A DNA stretch of 64,000 nt, taken from Roseiarcus sp963717215 (GTDB lineage Bacteria > Pseudomonadota > Alphaproteobacteria > Rhizobiales > Beijerinckiaceae). The translations under genes and the position numbers were made by a program. Where the stretch lies: NCBI GenBank assembly GCA_963717215.1, contig CAVQVS010000009.1, positions 372,001-436,000 on the forward strand. Direction: 5' to 3'. Under the pieces are notes generated by a model. The model saw only the letters and a program-made list of their open reading frames with translations. It did not search any database and was not told the DNA's origin. This document shows positions 26,062 to 35,970 of this stretch, piece after piece; the first letter of the stretch is position 1, and each line of letters starts with the position of its first letter.

Positions 26062-27850
26062 GACCGCCACCGGAGTAGATGGTTCGCACGGTCTCCGAAT
26101 TGACGACATCGTCCACGGCGCCGTCGAGCACCAGTCGGCCCTGATGCAACACGACGATGCGGGACGAGATTTCGCGCACGAAGTCCAGGTCATGTTCGAC
26201 CAGGATGATCGCGTAGCCGGCTTTCGCCGTTAGATGTCGCAGGACCGTCCCGATGGTCGCGCGCTCCGCCTTAGTGAGGCCCGCGGTCGGCTCGTCAAGC
26301 AGAATGAGCCTCGGTTCAAGCGCAAGGACCATGGCGAGCTCAAGCGCCTGCTTCATGCCGTGCGAAAGAAGACCAGCGGGGGAAGCGATCATGTCAATAA
26401 GGCCAGTGAGCCGCAGGATCTCGACGCTCGCAACTGGCAGCGAGAGAAGCGACGCCGCGCCGATCCCGCTCGGCGTTTCGGCGGTCGTTCGAGCGAGCCT
26501 CAGGCACTCGGCGACGGTCAGGCTTTCGAAGATGCTCGCGACCTGGAATTTGCGGCCAACCCCGAGCGCCACAACGCGGTCCGGCGTCAGACCCCTGATC
26601 GACTGCCCCGCGATTTCGACCACGCCCCTGAAAGGCTCAGAGCCGTCGCTGAGACATCGGATTAGCGTTGTCTTTCCCGCCCCGTTCGGGCCAACAATGC
26701 TCACAAGCTCGCCGGGTTTGATCTCAAGATTGATGTTCTCAAGCACGGAGAGATTGCCAAACGATCGCGCGAGCTCGGATACCTTGAGAAGCGCGGTTAG
26801 CGTCTCAGCAGCAGCGTGAGCTCCGGCGACCGCGACGCGAAGCCTTCGCGTTCGATTTGATGAGCCGAAGATCGCAGCCGAGGCTCGGCGGACGAGTCCC
26901 GCTACGCCATCGGGTAAAAAGATGATGATGATGACGAACGCCGCCCCGAGCACCAACTGCCACAGGAACGGCAAATCGCCGGACAGGCTGGCGCTGAGAT
27001 AGTCGATCGCGACAGTCGCGAACACTGGCCCAAGCAACGACCCCCTGCCTCCGAGGGCCACCCAGATGACGAGTTGCGTGCCGAACAGAAAGCCGGTGTT
27101 CTCCGGCGCGACGACACCCGAAGCGTGGGCGAAAAGAAAGCCAGCGAACCCAGCTACACCGGCCAGCGCCACCGTCAGCGTGATCTGGACCCGCCTCGGG
27201 CTGATTCCGAGATAGGCGCAACGGACATCGTTGTCGCGCACTGCGACGAGCAGCTTGCCGGCGTCGGAGCGGACGAAGACCCAAGCCGCCAGGGTCATTG
27301 CGACCATGACGAGGCCGCTTAGCCGGAAGAACCCGTCGAGATCGAGAGGCAGGGTGTCGTAGCCGACAAGCCCGCTGCTGGATCCGGTCAGCAAGCCGCC
27401 GGAATAGATGAGCTGCGTGACGACGATCGGGAAGACGAGCGAGATCACCGAAGCGTAAAGCGGCGTTGAACCGTGATAAAAGGATAGCCAGCCGACGACG
27501 AGGCCCAGGATCATCGGCATGCCGATTGCGAGCGCGAGCGCCGCCGCCATCCAGGCCGGGCTTGAGCCGAGGCTCGTCATCGTCATGGCGGTCGCGTAGG
27601 CGCCCGCGCCGAAGAACGCAGCCTGGCCGAACGTGAGAATGCCGGTGAAACCCCATAACAGGTCGACCGTCACAGCAAGCGTGGCGTAGATCATCGACCG
27701 GGTGAGAACATTGGCCGCAAAGGCGCCGAGCAGGAGCGGAGCGATCCAAACGACCAGCGCCGCCCCGACGGCCGCCGCGGCCGTCGCCCGCCACTCGGGC
27801 GCCATCGTCCACCCGCGACGGTGGTTGAGGAGGGCGGCGTCCTCAGGCAC
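26054..27850 (-). CDS. LivM-LivG fusion: ABC permease joined to its ATPase (importer 2)
   Basis: About 598 residues. The N-terminal half is a LivM-like permease with eight or so hydrophobic helices and the SFYHGSTPLYASVI/LLVAVRDNDVRCAYLGI regions; the C-terminal half (about residue 365 on) is a LivG ATPase with Walker A GPNGAGKTTLIRC, signature LSHGMKQALELAMVL and Walker B LILLDEPTAGLTKAE. GTG at 27850 is preferred because it overlaps the livH stop by 8 bases, the spacing seen at other junctions here; ATG at 27805 is the alternative. Fused permease-ATPase chains occur in other Liv-type systems. Together with livH, livF and the binding protein at 28720 it forms one importer. Confidence 0.88.
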   Translation of the reverse strand: MPEDAALLNHRRGWTMAPEWRATAAAAVGAALVVWIAPLLLGAFAANVLTRSMIYATLAVTVDLLWGFTGILTFGQAAFFGAGAYATAMTMTSLGSSPAWMAAALALAIGMPMILGLVVGWLSFYHGSTPLYASVISLVFPIVVTQLIYSGGLLTGSSSGLVGYDTLPLDLDGFFRLSGLVMVAMTLAAWVFVRSDAGKLLVAVRDNDVRCAYLGISPRRVQITLTVALAGVAGFAGFLFAHASGVVAPENTGFLFGTQLVIWVALGGRGSLLGPVFATVAIDYLSASLSGDLPFLWQLVLGAAFVIIIIFLPDGVAGLVRRASAAIFGSSNRTRRLRVAVAGAHAAAETLTALLKVSELARSFGNLSVLENINLEIKPGELVSIVGPNGAGKTTLIRCLSDGSEPFRGVVEIAGQSIRGLTPDRVVALGVGRKFQVASIFESLTVAECLRLARTTAETPSGIGAASLLSLPVASVEILRLTGLIDMIASPAGLLSHGMKQALELAMVLALEPRLILLDEPTAGLTKAERATIGTVLRHLTAKAGYAIILVEHDLDFVREISSRIVVLHQGRLVLDGAVDDVVNSETVRTIYSGGGHV

Positions 27851-28676
27851 GCGAGAAGCCCCGCGGACTGATCCTGAGCACAAGCGCAGCCAACACCGCA
27901 ACCGAGATGCCGCCCAGAACGGGACTGACAAAGGTGCTGACGAGCACTTGCGCCGCGCCGAAGACGAGACAAGCTGTCGCCAAAGCGAGATACGAAGTAT
28001 CGGCGACCATCACCAACATGAACGCGCCGATCAGCCAGGCGACGCCCATGTTTGGATCGACGCTCGTCAGCGGCGTCAGCAATACGCCAGCGAGCGCGGC
28101 AAGACCGGCGCCGATCATGAAGGTTACAAGCCGGACTCGGTCGGTGTCGATCCCGAGCGAGCGTGCGAGCGTCTCGTTCATGATCACCGCGCGGGCGGAG
28201 AGGCCGAGGCGCGTGCCCTCGACCGTAAGCGCAAACAGAGCGCCGATCGCAAGCGCGGCGAACAGCATGAACAGGCGGTAGACCGAATAGTCGACGGAAA
28301 ACACCCGCACCGTGCCGGACATGAGGTTCGGGATCAGCTGAACGTCGCGGCCAAACGCCAGCGTGATGAGCTGGCCGATCACGATTCCCAGTCCCCAGGT
28401 CGCAAGAATGGCGTCGAGCGGACGACGGTAGAGAGGGCGGATGATGAAGAGCTCGGCGACGCCGCCCAGGAGAGCTCCCGCGACGAAGGCGATCGGCAGA
28501 CCCGCCCACGGATTGAGCCCCAGCTTTACGGCGACAACGGCGCAATAGGCCCCGATCGTCAGCCACGCGCCATGTGCGAAATTGATGATCTTGAGCACGC
28601 CGAATATGGCCAACAGGCCGACTGACACCACGAACAGAATCGCGGCCGTGGTCAGGATGTCGAGGAGAAGCAGCAT
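27843..28676 (-). CDS. LivH-type ABC permease (importer 2)
   Basis: 277 residues, multi-helix. The conserved SVGLLAIFGVLKIINFAHGAW near the start and EGTRLGLSARAVIMNETLARSLGI (the cytoplasmic docking loop) identify LivH. It begins 43 bases after the binding-protein gene, and its stop overlaps the fusion gene by 8 bases. Pairs with the LivM half of the fusion as the transmembrane heterodimer. Confidence 0.92.
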   Translation of the reverse strand: MLLLLDILTTAAILFVVSVGLLAIFGVLKIINFAHGAWLTIGAYCAVVAVKLGLNPWAGLPIAFVAGALLGGVAELFIIRPLYRRPLDAILATWGLGIVIGQLITLAFGRDVQLIPNLMSGTVRVFSVDYSVYRLFMLFAALAIGALFALTVEGTRLGLSARAVIMNETLARSLGIDTDRVRLVTFMIGAGLAALAGVLLTPLTSVDPNMGVAWLIGAFMLVMVADTSYLALATACLVFGAAQVLVSTFVSPVLGGISVAVLAALVLRISPRGFSRA

Positions 28677-28719
28677 GGCGCGTGAAAAGGAAGCGGCCTG
28701 AGCCGCTTCCGCTTCGAGG

Positions 28720-29877
28720 CTACTTCAGATTCGGGCACTGCTCGCCCGGGTCGACATCCTTGAAGGTTGCGGCGACCTTCACCGTGCCATCGCTCTGCAC
28801 CTGGCCAAGATACATGGTGAGCGGGGCGTGGTGTTGCTTGTCCATGACGATCGCGCCGCGCGGGCCGGTAAAGGAGACGGTTGGCATGGCCTCGATCACC
28901 TTGGCTGGATCGGTCGAACCGGCCTTCTCTACCGCGAGCTTGTAGAGATAGACCGCTTCGTATTCAGGCACCGAAAGATCGTTCGGCGTCTTGAGGTCGG
29001 CGCCGAACTTCTTGTTCGCGGCGTCAAGGAACTTCTTGTTCTCGGGCGAGTCGATACCGGTCACGTAGGACGCCGACAGATAGATGCCGGTCGCGTCCGC
29101 GCCCATGCTTTTGGCCGTGCCTTCGTCGACGGCGAGGTTGGCGTAAGGAAGGTCGATGCCTGCCGCGCGCATCTGTTTGGTCAGCGTCACATTAGGCGCG
29201 CCGCCCGCGGTCGAGGTGATGATCGCGTCCGGCTTGGCGTCCTTGAGCTTGGACAGGATCGGCGTCCAGTCCGCGCCATCCATGGGGAGGTATTCCTCGC
29301 CGACGATCTTTCCGCCGGTCTTCTCGACGTACTTGCGGGTGAAACCAAGCATGCCGCGGCCGAAGGCGTAGTCGCTGCCAATGAGGAAGTAGGTCTTGGC
29401 GCCCTTATCCTTGGCGAAATTGTCGACGATCGGGGGCACCTGCTGCTCGGGCACCCATGCGTCGACATACATGTATTTGTTGCAGGAATGCCCTTCGTAG
29501 AAAGACGTGTAGATGTAGGGGACGCGTCCCTTGCCGACGGCGGGCAGGCCGGCGTTGCGCGCCGCGCTCGTCTCCATCGAGATCAGCGCGTCGACCTTCT
29601 TCTGATAGATGAGCGAGTCGAACGCCTTCTGAGCGCCGGCCGCGCCCGAAGCGTCGTCAGCCACTTCAAGCTGCAGCTTGCGGCCGAGCACGCCGCCAGC
29701 GGCGTTGATCTCGTCAACGGCGAGTTGCGCCTCCTGCACGACCGAGGGCGCGACAACGCTGTTGGCGCCGGACAGCCCTACCGGCACGCCGATGACGATC
29801 GGCCCTGAATCGGCGGCCTGGGCGGTCGTGGCGAAGAGCAAGCTTACGGCGCTGGCGGCAAGGAATCTGGCGGTCAT
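28720..29877 (-). CDS. Periplasmic Leu/amide-type binding protein (importer 2)
   Basis: 385 residues, family-1 periplasmic receptor with signal peptide (MTARFLAASAVSLLFATTAQA) and mature start ADSGPIVIG. The core has GLSGANSVVAPSVVQEAQLAVDE, DDASGAAGAQKAF and GSDYAFGRGM, as in urea/short-chain amide and branched-chain amino-acid receptors. It follows the amidase by 23 bases and precedes livH by 43. Its position beside an amidase suggests it captures an amide or a product or precursor; the ligand is an inference. Confidence 0.9.
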   Translation of the reverse strand: MTARFLAASAVSLLFATTAQAADSGPIVIGVPVGLSGANSVVAPSVVQEAQLAVDEINAAGGVLGRKLQLEVADDASGAAGAQKAFDSLIYQKKVDALISMETSAARNAGLPAVGKGRVPYIYTSFYEGHSCNKYMYVDAWVPEQQVPPIVDNFAKDKGAKTYFLIGSDYAFGRGMLGFTRKYVEKTGGKIVGEEYLPMDGADWTPILSKLKDAKPDAIITSTAGGAPNVTLTKQMRAAGIDLPYANLAVDEGTAKSMGADATGIYLSASYVTGIDSPENKKFLDAANKKFGADLKTPNDLSVPEYEAVYLYKLAVEKAGSTDPAKVIEAMPTVSFTGPRGAIVMDKQHHAPLTMYLGQVQSDGTVKVAATFKDVDPGEQCPNLK

Positions 29878-29900
29878 GGCGGACGTCTCCCGGGTTTAAA

Positions 29901-31459
29901 TCATGATTGGCTGAGCGTGGGCGCTTTTCGGTGGCGAGTGGCTTGTTCGTAAGCAAATGTGATGCCGAGCAGCTCGGCTTCGCTCCATTGCGGGCCGATC
30001 GCGATCAGATTGAACGGCGAGCCCGAGGCGTAGGAGCCAGCGGGCACCGTGACGCCCGGCAGGCCCGCGATGTTGATCTCGCTGACCGTCGTCTCGTGGA
30101 TGATGTCCTTGGCCTCCCGCGCGGCAAGCTGCTCGCGCATCTGCGGGAAGATCGCCGCGTCCAACCGATGGCGCGCAAAGACCTCGTTGAAGATCGCAAG
30201 GTGTTTTTCTCTGAGCGCGATGAAGGCCGACATGTCAGGCGGCTTGGTCGGGTCCGCGAGGCAGGCGTTGAATGCCGCATGGCGCGGCATGTAGGAAAGG
30301 ACGCCCGTTGGCGCGAAGGGATCCTCGGCCTTTGTCGCGATAGCGAACTCGGCGAAGGTCTTGATCGCGGCATCGGCGCCGAGCCGCTCAAGGTATTTGC
30401 CGAGGTCATAAGGCAGCGACTCGAGACCGCGCGCGTCATATTCCTCGCCTGGCACGGTCGGCGTCCGTAAGTCGGCGAAGCCAGAGCCGGCGAATGGATC
30501 CTCGACAAGAACGGCGCCTTGCGCTTCGATCTCGGCAAGCGCGCGGCGATAGAGCGCTGTTGCTTCCTCCGAGAGCGGAAGGTTGCGCCATCCCTGTCCG
30601 TACGTGCCGATGCGCTTGCCCCGAAGCCCGTCGGGCTTGAGATTGGCCGCGTAGCCGCCCGGAGGCTTCCGGCCAATCCCGGCGACCGTCTTGGGATCAG
30701 CCATGGTGAAGCCCGCGAGCGCGTCGAGCGCCAGCGCCGCATCGCGCACGCACCGGGCAATCGGGCCGACCACGTCGCGCAGGCTCGAAAGCGGCAGCAC
30801 GCCGACGTTCGGCACGAGCGCGAAGGTCGGCTTGATGCCGACCAGACCCTGTGCAGAAGCCGGATTCTGGATAGACCCGCCTGTCTCCTCGGCCAAGCCC
30901 AAAACCGCGAGACTGGCCCCGACCGCTGTCGCCGTTCCGGCGCTCGATCCTCCCGGCAAGAACTCGCGGCCGGCTGCGTTATAGGTGGGGCCCGCCCAGC
31001 TGTCGTTGGCGTGGCTGCCGGTCGCGCTCAAAACTGGGATATTGGTCTTGCCGAGGATCACCGCGCCGGCTGCCCGCATCCGAGCGACGACCGGAGCGTC
31101 GGTCGCAGGGTGCAGATCGACGCCGCCCGTCTTGCTGTGCAGAAGCCGCCATCCACCCGTCGTCGCGAATCCGGCCATGTCCATGGCGTCCTTGACCACA
31201 ACCGGCACGCCGTCGAGGGGCCCGAGGCTCTTGCCCGACGCGCGCCGGGCGTCGCTCGACCTCGCATCGTCGAGCGCGCTGGGATTCATGAAGACGATCG
31301 CGTTGTAGGATGCGGATTGTACACCGCGATGCGATCGAGAAAGGCCTGCGTCAGGCTTTCGCTCGTGAACGCGCCGCTGGCGAAGCCCGCCTGAGCGCCC
31401 TCGACCGTCATTTCGACGACGTCGATCGCGCTCGCTGGTTCTTTCGCGGCGGCGTTCAT
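29901..31459 (-). CDS. Amidase-signature family hydrolase (frameshifted near N-terminus)
   Basis: Ser-cisSer-Lys amidase. Catalytic Lys in VPVVVKDAMDMAG, cis-Ser in LPGGSSAGTA and nucleophile Ser in EETGGSIQNPAS. The N-terminus MNAAAKEPASAIDVVEM starts at 31459, where ATG overlaps the formamidase stop, and is in a different frame from the rest: after YNPH (about 31316) one base is missing, then YNAIVFMNPSALDDAR follows. With one base added the protein is about 519 residues, family size. A longer frame beginning at 31640 lies inside the formamidase and is not the true start. Co-transcribed with formamidase and two amide-type importers; it should hydrolyse a short or aromatic amide to acid and ammonia. 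Confidence 0.87.
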
Positions 31460-32458
31460 GACCGGTGCGCCGCCACGATCGACTTCGCGATCGAAGCCCC
31501 CAGCGTGTATTTGGGATCGACCATGTTGCCGAGCCGCATCTTGCCGCACATCGTGAGCAGCAGATAGGCGTCGGTCTCGTCGAAGCCGAATTCGGCCTCC
31601 ATCCAGCGGATGAGCTCGCGATAGGCGATGCGCGACGCATCCTCCATCGGTCGCGCCGAGCCGATCGTCATAAAGAACTCGGACGTTTCGAGACGCGGCC
31701 AGGCGATCGTCCACCCCTTGATGAGATCGATCTGCACGGTGGTGACGGTCGGATGCTCGAGCGCCACGCCGCACAATTCGCCGTCGCCCTGAATGGCGTG
31801 GCAGTCGCCGAGATAGAGCAGGGCGCCCGGCGCATTGACGGGCAGGTAGATCACGCTGTCCGGCGCGACGTCCGGCAAGTCCATGTTGCCGCCATAATAA
31901 TCCGGAACGAGCGACGAGATCGCCTCGATCTCCGGCGCCGTTCCGATCGTGCCGATGAAAGGCTCATAAGGCAGCGTGATCTTGTCGCTCCATTTGACGC
32001 CGCCCTCGACCGTGACCTCGATCTTCTTCACGTATTCGGCCAGCGGCTTGTTGAGGAGCGCGGTCGCGCCTGTGCCCACGAGGCCGCCAAACTCCGGGAT
32101 CAGCGCGGTCGTGCCGACCGGCTGCGGCCCGCGCGGAACGATCGACTTGATGTAGACCGCAAGGCAGTCGCCCTTTTCGGCGCCGTTGACGAAGATCGGG
32201 CCGTTCTGCGGATTGAGGAACGGGAAGTTGAGCTTCTCGCTCGGCTTGTCGGTCGCGAACTTGATCGCGCCCTCGAATGCGTCATGCGTCTCGCAGGACG
32301 ACGACTGCGCCGGGATCGACGGTGAGCGCGGGCTTGGCGAACGGTCCGTAGGTGTAGTGGTATTTGCCTTGCACTTCCTCGGTGATGGAATGCTTGGCGC
32401 CGGGCTTGCCCTTCGCCACGGCGTTGCGGGTCATGATGGATTGTTCGAACCAGGACAC
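31456..32458 (-). CDS. fmdA: Acetamidase/formamidase FmdA (one-base insertion near 32297)
   Basis: Zinc-dependent amidase of the FmdA_AmdA family, hydrolysing formamide or acetamide. N-terminal part: VSWFEQSIMTRN (GTG at 32458, AGGAG 8 bases upstream), then YHYTYGPFAKPALTVDPGAVVV; after an extra C near 32297 the frame shifts to ETHDAFEGAIKFAT, the conserved Asp/Glu-His region, and continues to the stop at 31456. The repaired length is 333 residues. Later conserved parts include GDCHAIQGDGELCG and TTVQIDLIKGW. Its stop overlaps the amidase start (ATGA). The ORF reading from a GTG at 32079 is only the C-terminal two thirds. Confidence 0.9.
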
Positions 32459-32478
32459 TTGCAAGCTCCTTTTAGGTT

Positions 32479-33192
32479 TCAGACGGCGAGATAGCGGCGG
32501 ACGACTTCGCTGTCGTCGAGCATGGCTGGCGTCAGCTCGGCGACGACCCGTCCCTTGTCCATGACGTAACAGCGCTGCGCCATGGCGCGGATCATATCGA
32601 TGTTCTGTTCGACAAGGACGACGGTCAGGCCGGTCTTGCGGTTGAGTTCGACAACGATGCGCGCGATGTCCTGGACGATGGACGGCTGAATGCCCTCGGA
32701 AGGCTCGTCGAGCAGGAGCAGGGTCGGCTGACCGACGAGGACCCTGCCGATTGCGAGCTGCTGTTGCTGCCCGCCTGAGAGCGTGCCGGCCGGCTGCCGG
32801 CGTCGTTCTTTGAGAATGGGGAAATAGGCGTAGACCGGATCGAAGTCCGCCGTGCGGGCCCCGCTGATGCTCAAGCCGACTCGAAGATTCTCTTCAACGC
32901 TCATGCGCGGGAAGACGTCGCGCCCTTGCGGAACGTAGCCGATGCCGCGCCTTGCGCGCACATGCGGCGTTTCGGCCCCGATGTCGGCGCCGTTGAACCG
33001 GATGGTTCCTTCGGTCGTCGGGAGAAGGCCGATCACCGCCTTCATCAGCGTCGATTTGCCCACGCCATTGCGGCCGATGACGGCCGTCACCTCGCGGTCT
33101 CGCACCGAAAGATCGACGCCCTGCAGCACAGGCTTGCCGCCATAGCCGCTGCGCAAACCTTCGACGGTGAGAAGCGCCGCCGGATCAGGCAT
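32479..33192 (-). CDS. ABC transporter ATP-binding protein, LivF/UrtE type (importer 1)
   Basis: 237 residues. Walker A GRNGVGKSTLMKA, signature LSGGQQQQLAIGRVL and Walker B LLLLDEPSEGIQPS are complete, and QPSIVQDIARIV fits the UrtE subgroup of urea importers. It ends 20 bases before the FmdA start. It overlaps the UrtD-like gene by 8 bases. Partner ATPase of importer 1. Confidence 0.93.
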   Translation of the reverse strand: MPDPAALLTVEGLRSGYGGKPVLQGVDLSVRDREVTAVIGRNGVGKSTLMKAVIGLLPTTEGTIRFNGADIGAETPHVRARRGIGYVPQGRDVFPRMSVEENLRVGLSISGARTADFDPVYAYFPILKERRRQPAGTLSGGQQQQLAIGRVLVGQPTLLLLDEPSEGIQPSIVQDIARIVVELNRKTGLTVVLVEQNIDMIRAMAQRCYVMDKGRVVAELTPAMLDDSEVVRRYLAV

Positions 33193-33919
33193 GGTGAGGC
33201 GCTCCGTGGCCGTGCCCGAGGTAGATCTCCGCTACGCGGTCGTCGGCCATGATCTCGTCGATCGACCCCTGTGCAAAGATCCTGCCAAAATGCAGCACGG
33301 TGACGCGGGTGGCGATCTGCCGCACGAAGTTCATATCGTGCTCGACCGCTAGCACCGTCATGCCTTCTGCTTGCAGGGCGCGCACCATTTCGCCGGTCGC
33401 ATGGGTCTCTTCCGGAGACATGCCGGCGGTCGGCTCGTCCAGCAGCAAGAGCTTGGGCCTGAGGCTCGTCGCCATGCCGATTTCAAGCCATTGCTTCTGT
33501 CCATGACTCAAGTTGCCGGCGGGTTGGCCTGCATCGACCGTGAGATTGAGAAAATCGAGTTGCCGCTCGATCTCCTCGCTTAGGCCCAAGCCTTCGAGGT
33601 GGTGCTGGAGCGCGATCTCGAGATTCTGCCTCACGCTCAGGGCTTTGAAGATGCCGGGAACCTGGAATTTGACGCTGATACCCCGCCGGATTCGGTCGTG
33701 CGACTCAAGCTGCGTGATGTCGCTGCCATCGTAGAAGACATGCCCGCTCGTCGGCCGATACTCGCCGAGGATCAGGCGGAAGAGCGTGCTCTTGCCTGCG
33801 CCGTTCGGACCGATCAGGCAGTGAAGCTCGCCAGGCTCGAGCACAAAGTCCACGTCTGCGGTGACCTGAAGGCCACCGAAGCGCTTGTTGAGCTTGCGGG
33901 TCTCGAGAAGCGCCATCAC
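33185..33919 (-). CDS. ABC transporter ATP-binding protein, LivG/UrtD type (importer 1)
   Basis: 244 residues: Walker A GPNGAGKSTLFRL, signature LSHGQKQWLEIGMA and Walker B LLLLDEPTAGMSPEE (UrtD-like). Its start overlaps the permease stop by ATGA and its C-terminus overlaps the UrtE-like gene by 8 bases. It completes the ATPase pair of importer 1. Confidence 0.93.
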   Translation of the reverse strand: MMALLETRKLNKRFGGLQVTADVDFVLEPGELHCLIGPNGAGKSTLFRLILGEYRPTSGHVFYDGSDITQLESHDRIRRGISVKFQVPGIFKALSVRQNLEIALQHHLEGLGLSEEIERQLDFLNLTVDAGQPAGNLSHGQKQWLEIGMATSLRPKLLLLDEPTAGMSPEETHATGEMVRALQAEGMTVLAVEHDMNFVRQIATRVTVLHFGRIFAQGSIDEIMADDRVAEIYLGHGHGAPHHA

Positions 33920-34995
33920 GCTGTATCCCGAGCGCCGCGCCGAAACAGCCGCTGCGGCAGATATGCGAGCGCCAGAATGAGGCCTTCCGGCGCAAGCAAC
34001 ACGGTGACCACGAGTAAGAGCCCCATCACGACGAGTGCGTACTGGCTTCCATAGATGGTGAGCGCCTGAAAGCCGCCAATCAGAAGGATCGTGCCGAGCA
34101 GCGTCGCCGTCAGGTCGCTGCGCCCCCCGACTGCGACCCAGACAATCGGCAGCGCAGCCGCCGTGATGCCCATGCTCGATGGCGTGATGTATTGGCCCCA
34201 GGTCGTGTAGAGAACCCCGCTCAAGCCAGCGAGCGAACTGCCGATGACAAAAGCCGCGAGCTGATACTTGCGCACGTCATAGCCGAGCATCGTTGCGCGC
34301 TCGGGATTTTCGCGGATCGCGACCAGCACGTTGCCGAACGACGAATTCACCAGGATACGCAGCGCGAGATAGACGACCACCAGCAGCGCGAGCACAAAAT
34401 AGTAGAGCGGCAGGTCGGGCGCGAGAACGAGCGGGCCGTCCTCGCCGGGCCAGGGGATCGTCAGATTCGGCATGCTGTTCATGCCGTTGAAGCCGTTGAG
34501 CCGGGCGGCGCCGATATGCCATTCGGGACCGGCGGTCTGCGCCATGAAGCGTTCGAGAACCAGCGTCACCGCCAGCGTCACGATGCCGAGGAAGACGCCG
34601 CTGATGCGGCCGAAGAACAGGAAATAGCCCAACACTGCGGCGACGATCGCCGACAACGCGACCGCGGCGAGAGTAGCCCAAAGCGTGAGCCCATAGTCGG
34701 CGCCCCAGTTGAGCGTCATCACGCCATAGGCGTATCCGGCAATGCCGAAAAAAGCGGTCTGCCCGAAGCTCAGCGCGCCGCAATAGCCCCAGATCAGGCA
34801 AAGCCCCAGCGCCATGAAAACCCAATTGAAGAAATAGACTGTGTTGCCGACGGTGTAGGAATCGGTCACGAGCGGATAGCCGATCGCGATCGCGAGGACG
34901 ACTGCCGCCCCGATCCAGAACCGCCATCCGCGACCAAGCGTCTGTGGGCCTTCGAGCCGCGACGCCAGCCGGAGAAAGAGTGATCGTCGCATCAT
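33916..34995 (-). CDS. LivM/UrtC-type ABC permease (importer 1)
   Basis: About 359 residues from the ATG at 34995 (a GAGG element upstream); a GTG at 35016, seven codons earlier, is also possible. Roughly eight to nine helices; the segments TVYFFNWVFMALGLCLIWGYCG and SFGQTAFFGIAGYAYG near the start, and the docking loop VAIRENPERATMLGYDV, are the UrtC/LivM pattern. Overlaps the LivG-type gene by ATGA. Confidence 0.92.
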   Translation of the reverse strand: MMRRSLFLRLASRLEGPQTLGRGWRFWIGAAVVLAIAIGYPLVTDSYTVGNTVYFFNWVFMALGLCLIWGYCGALSFGQTAFFGIAGYAYGVMTLNWGADYGLTLWATLAAVALSAIVAAVLGYFLFFGRISGVFLGIVTLAVTLVLERFMAQTAGPEWHIGAARLNGFNGMNSMPNLTIPWPGEDGPLVLAPDLPLYYFVLALLVVVYLALRILVNSSFGNVLVAIRENPERATMLGYDVRKYQLAAFVIGSSLAGLSGVLYTTWGQYITPSSMGITAAALPIVWVAVGGRSDLTATLLGTILLIGGFQALTIYGSQYALVVMGLLLVVTVLLAPEGLILALAYLPQRLFRRGARDTA

Positions 34996-35002
34996 CCCGG
35001 CC

Positions 35003-35869
35003 TCAGGTCCGCTCACGCAGGATCAGGCCGGAGATGCCCCGCGGCAGCACCCGGATGACGATGATGACGGCGATGAGGAGGCCGATCTGGCCCGCCAGCT
35101 GGCCTTCCCAAGTCGTCATTGCCGCCCTGATGAAGCCCAGGATCACGCCGGCGGGCGCGGTGCCTACGAAAACATCTCCTCCCCCCGTCACGACGGTGAC
35201 GAAGGCTTCGGTGATGAATTGGGCTCCCATGGTCGGTACAAGCGTCATGGTTGGCGCATAGAGCCCGCCGGTTGCGCCGGCCAGCGCGGCGCCGATGCCG
35301 AACGTCAGACTGTAGATGAACCGCGTGTTGACGCCCAGCGCCTCGGCCATGTGGGGAACCTGAATCGTCGCCCGGGCGAGCACGCCAAAGCGCGTGAAGT
35401 TGAAGAGCAGGTAGAGTCCGGCCAGGATCGCCGCGGCCGTCGCCATGAGGACAAAGCGATAAACCGAGTACGATAGAGATCCGATCTGTACGCTGCCGAG
35501 CGGCGTCGAAATGTCGGCCAAGCTCGGGCCGAGCATGATCAAAGTCCCCTGCGAAGCGATCAGGCTGATGCCCCAGGTGGCGACGATCGTGTCGAGCGGG
35601 CGCCCGTACAGGTGACGGATGACGAAGCGCTCGAGCAGGATGCCGGCGAACCCCGCGAACATCGCGCCGCAGACGATCGCCAGCGGCAACGGCGCGCCAA
35701 GCTTGGCGACAGTCACGGTCATATAGGCGCCGGCCATGATGAACTCGCCATGGGCGAGATTGATGACGCCCATCATGCCGAAGATGATGGCAAGCCCGCT
35801 CGCGCACAGCACCAGAAAGGCGCTTGCGTCTCCAAACTGATAGAGGAAGCCGACGACGGCGTCGAACAT
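35003..35869 (-). CDS. LivH/UrtB-type ABC permease (importer 1)
   Basis: 288 residues from MFDAVVGFLYQFGD at 35869; an in-frame 62-residue extension is Arg/Pro-rich and was rejected. The conserved LAIIFGMMGVINLAHGEFIM and NFTRFGVLARATIQVPHMAEALGV (docking loop) identify it as LivH/UrtB. It starts 101 bases after the binding-protein stop; this larger gap may hold an internal processing or termination site. Confidence 0.92.
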   Translation of the reverse strand: MFDAVVGFLYQFGDASAFLVLCASGLAIIFGMMGVINLAHGEFIMAGAYMTVTVAKLGAPLPLAIVCGAMFAGFAGILLERFVIRHLYGRPLDTIVATWGISLIASQGTLIMLGPSLADISTPLGSVQIGSLSYSVYRFVLMATAAAILAGLYLLFNFTRFGVLARATIQVPHMAEALGVNTRFIYSLTFGIGAALAGATGGLYAPTMTLVPTMGAQFITEAFVTVVTGGGDVFVGTAPAGVILGFIRAAMTTWEGQLAGQIGLLIAVIIVIRVLPRGISGLILRERT

Positions 35870-35970
35870 GGAGCGACCTGCAGGGCGCGAAGAATCGGAT
35901 ACCGACGGGACTTTCGTCCCGCCGGAGTTTGCATAAGGCGCCGGAACTGATCCTGCCTCGCCGCGAGCGC

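Noticed and set aside
26805..27812. A 335-codon minus-strand frame inside the LivM-LivG fusion
   Set aside because: Arg-rich shadow of the permease half.
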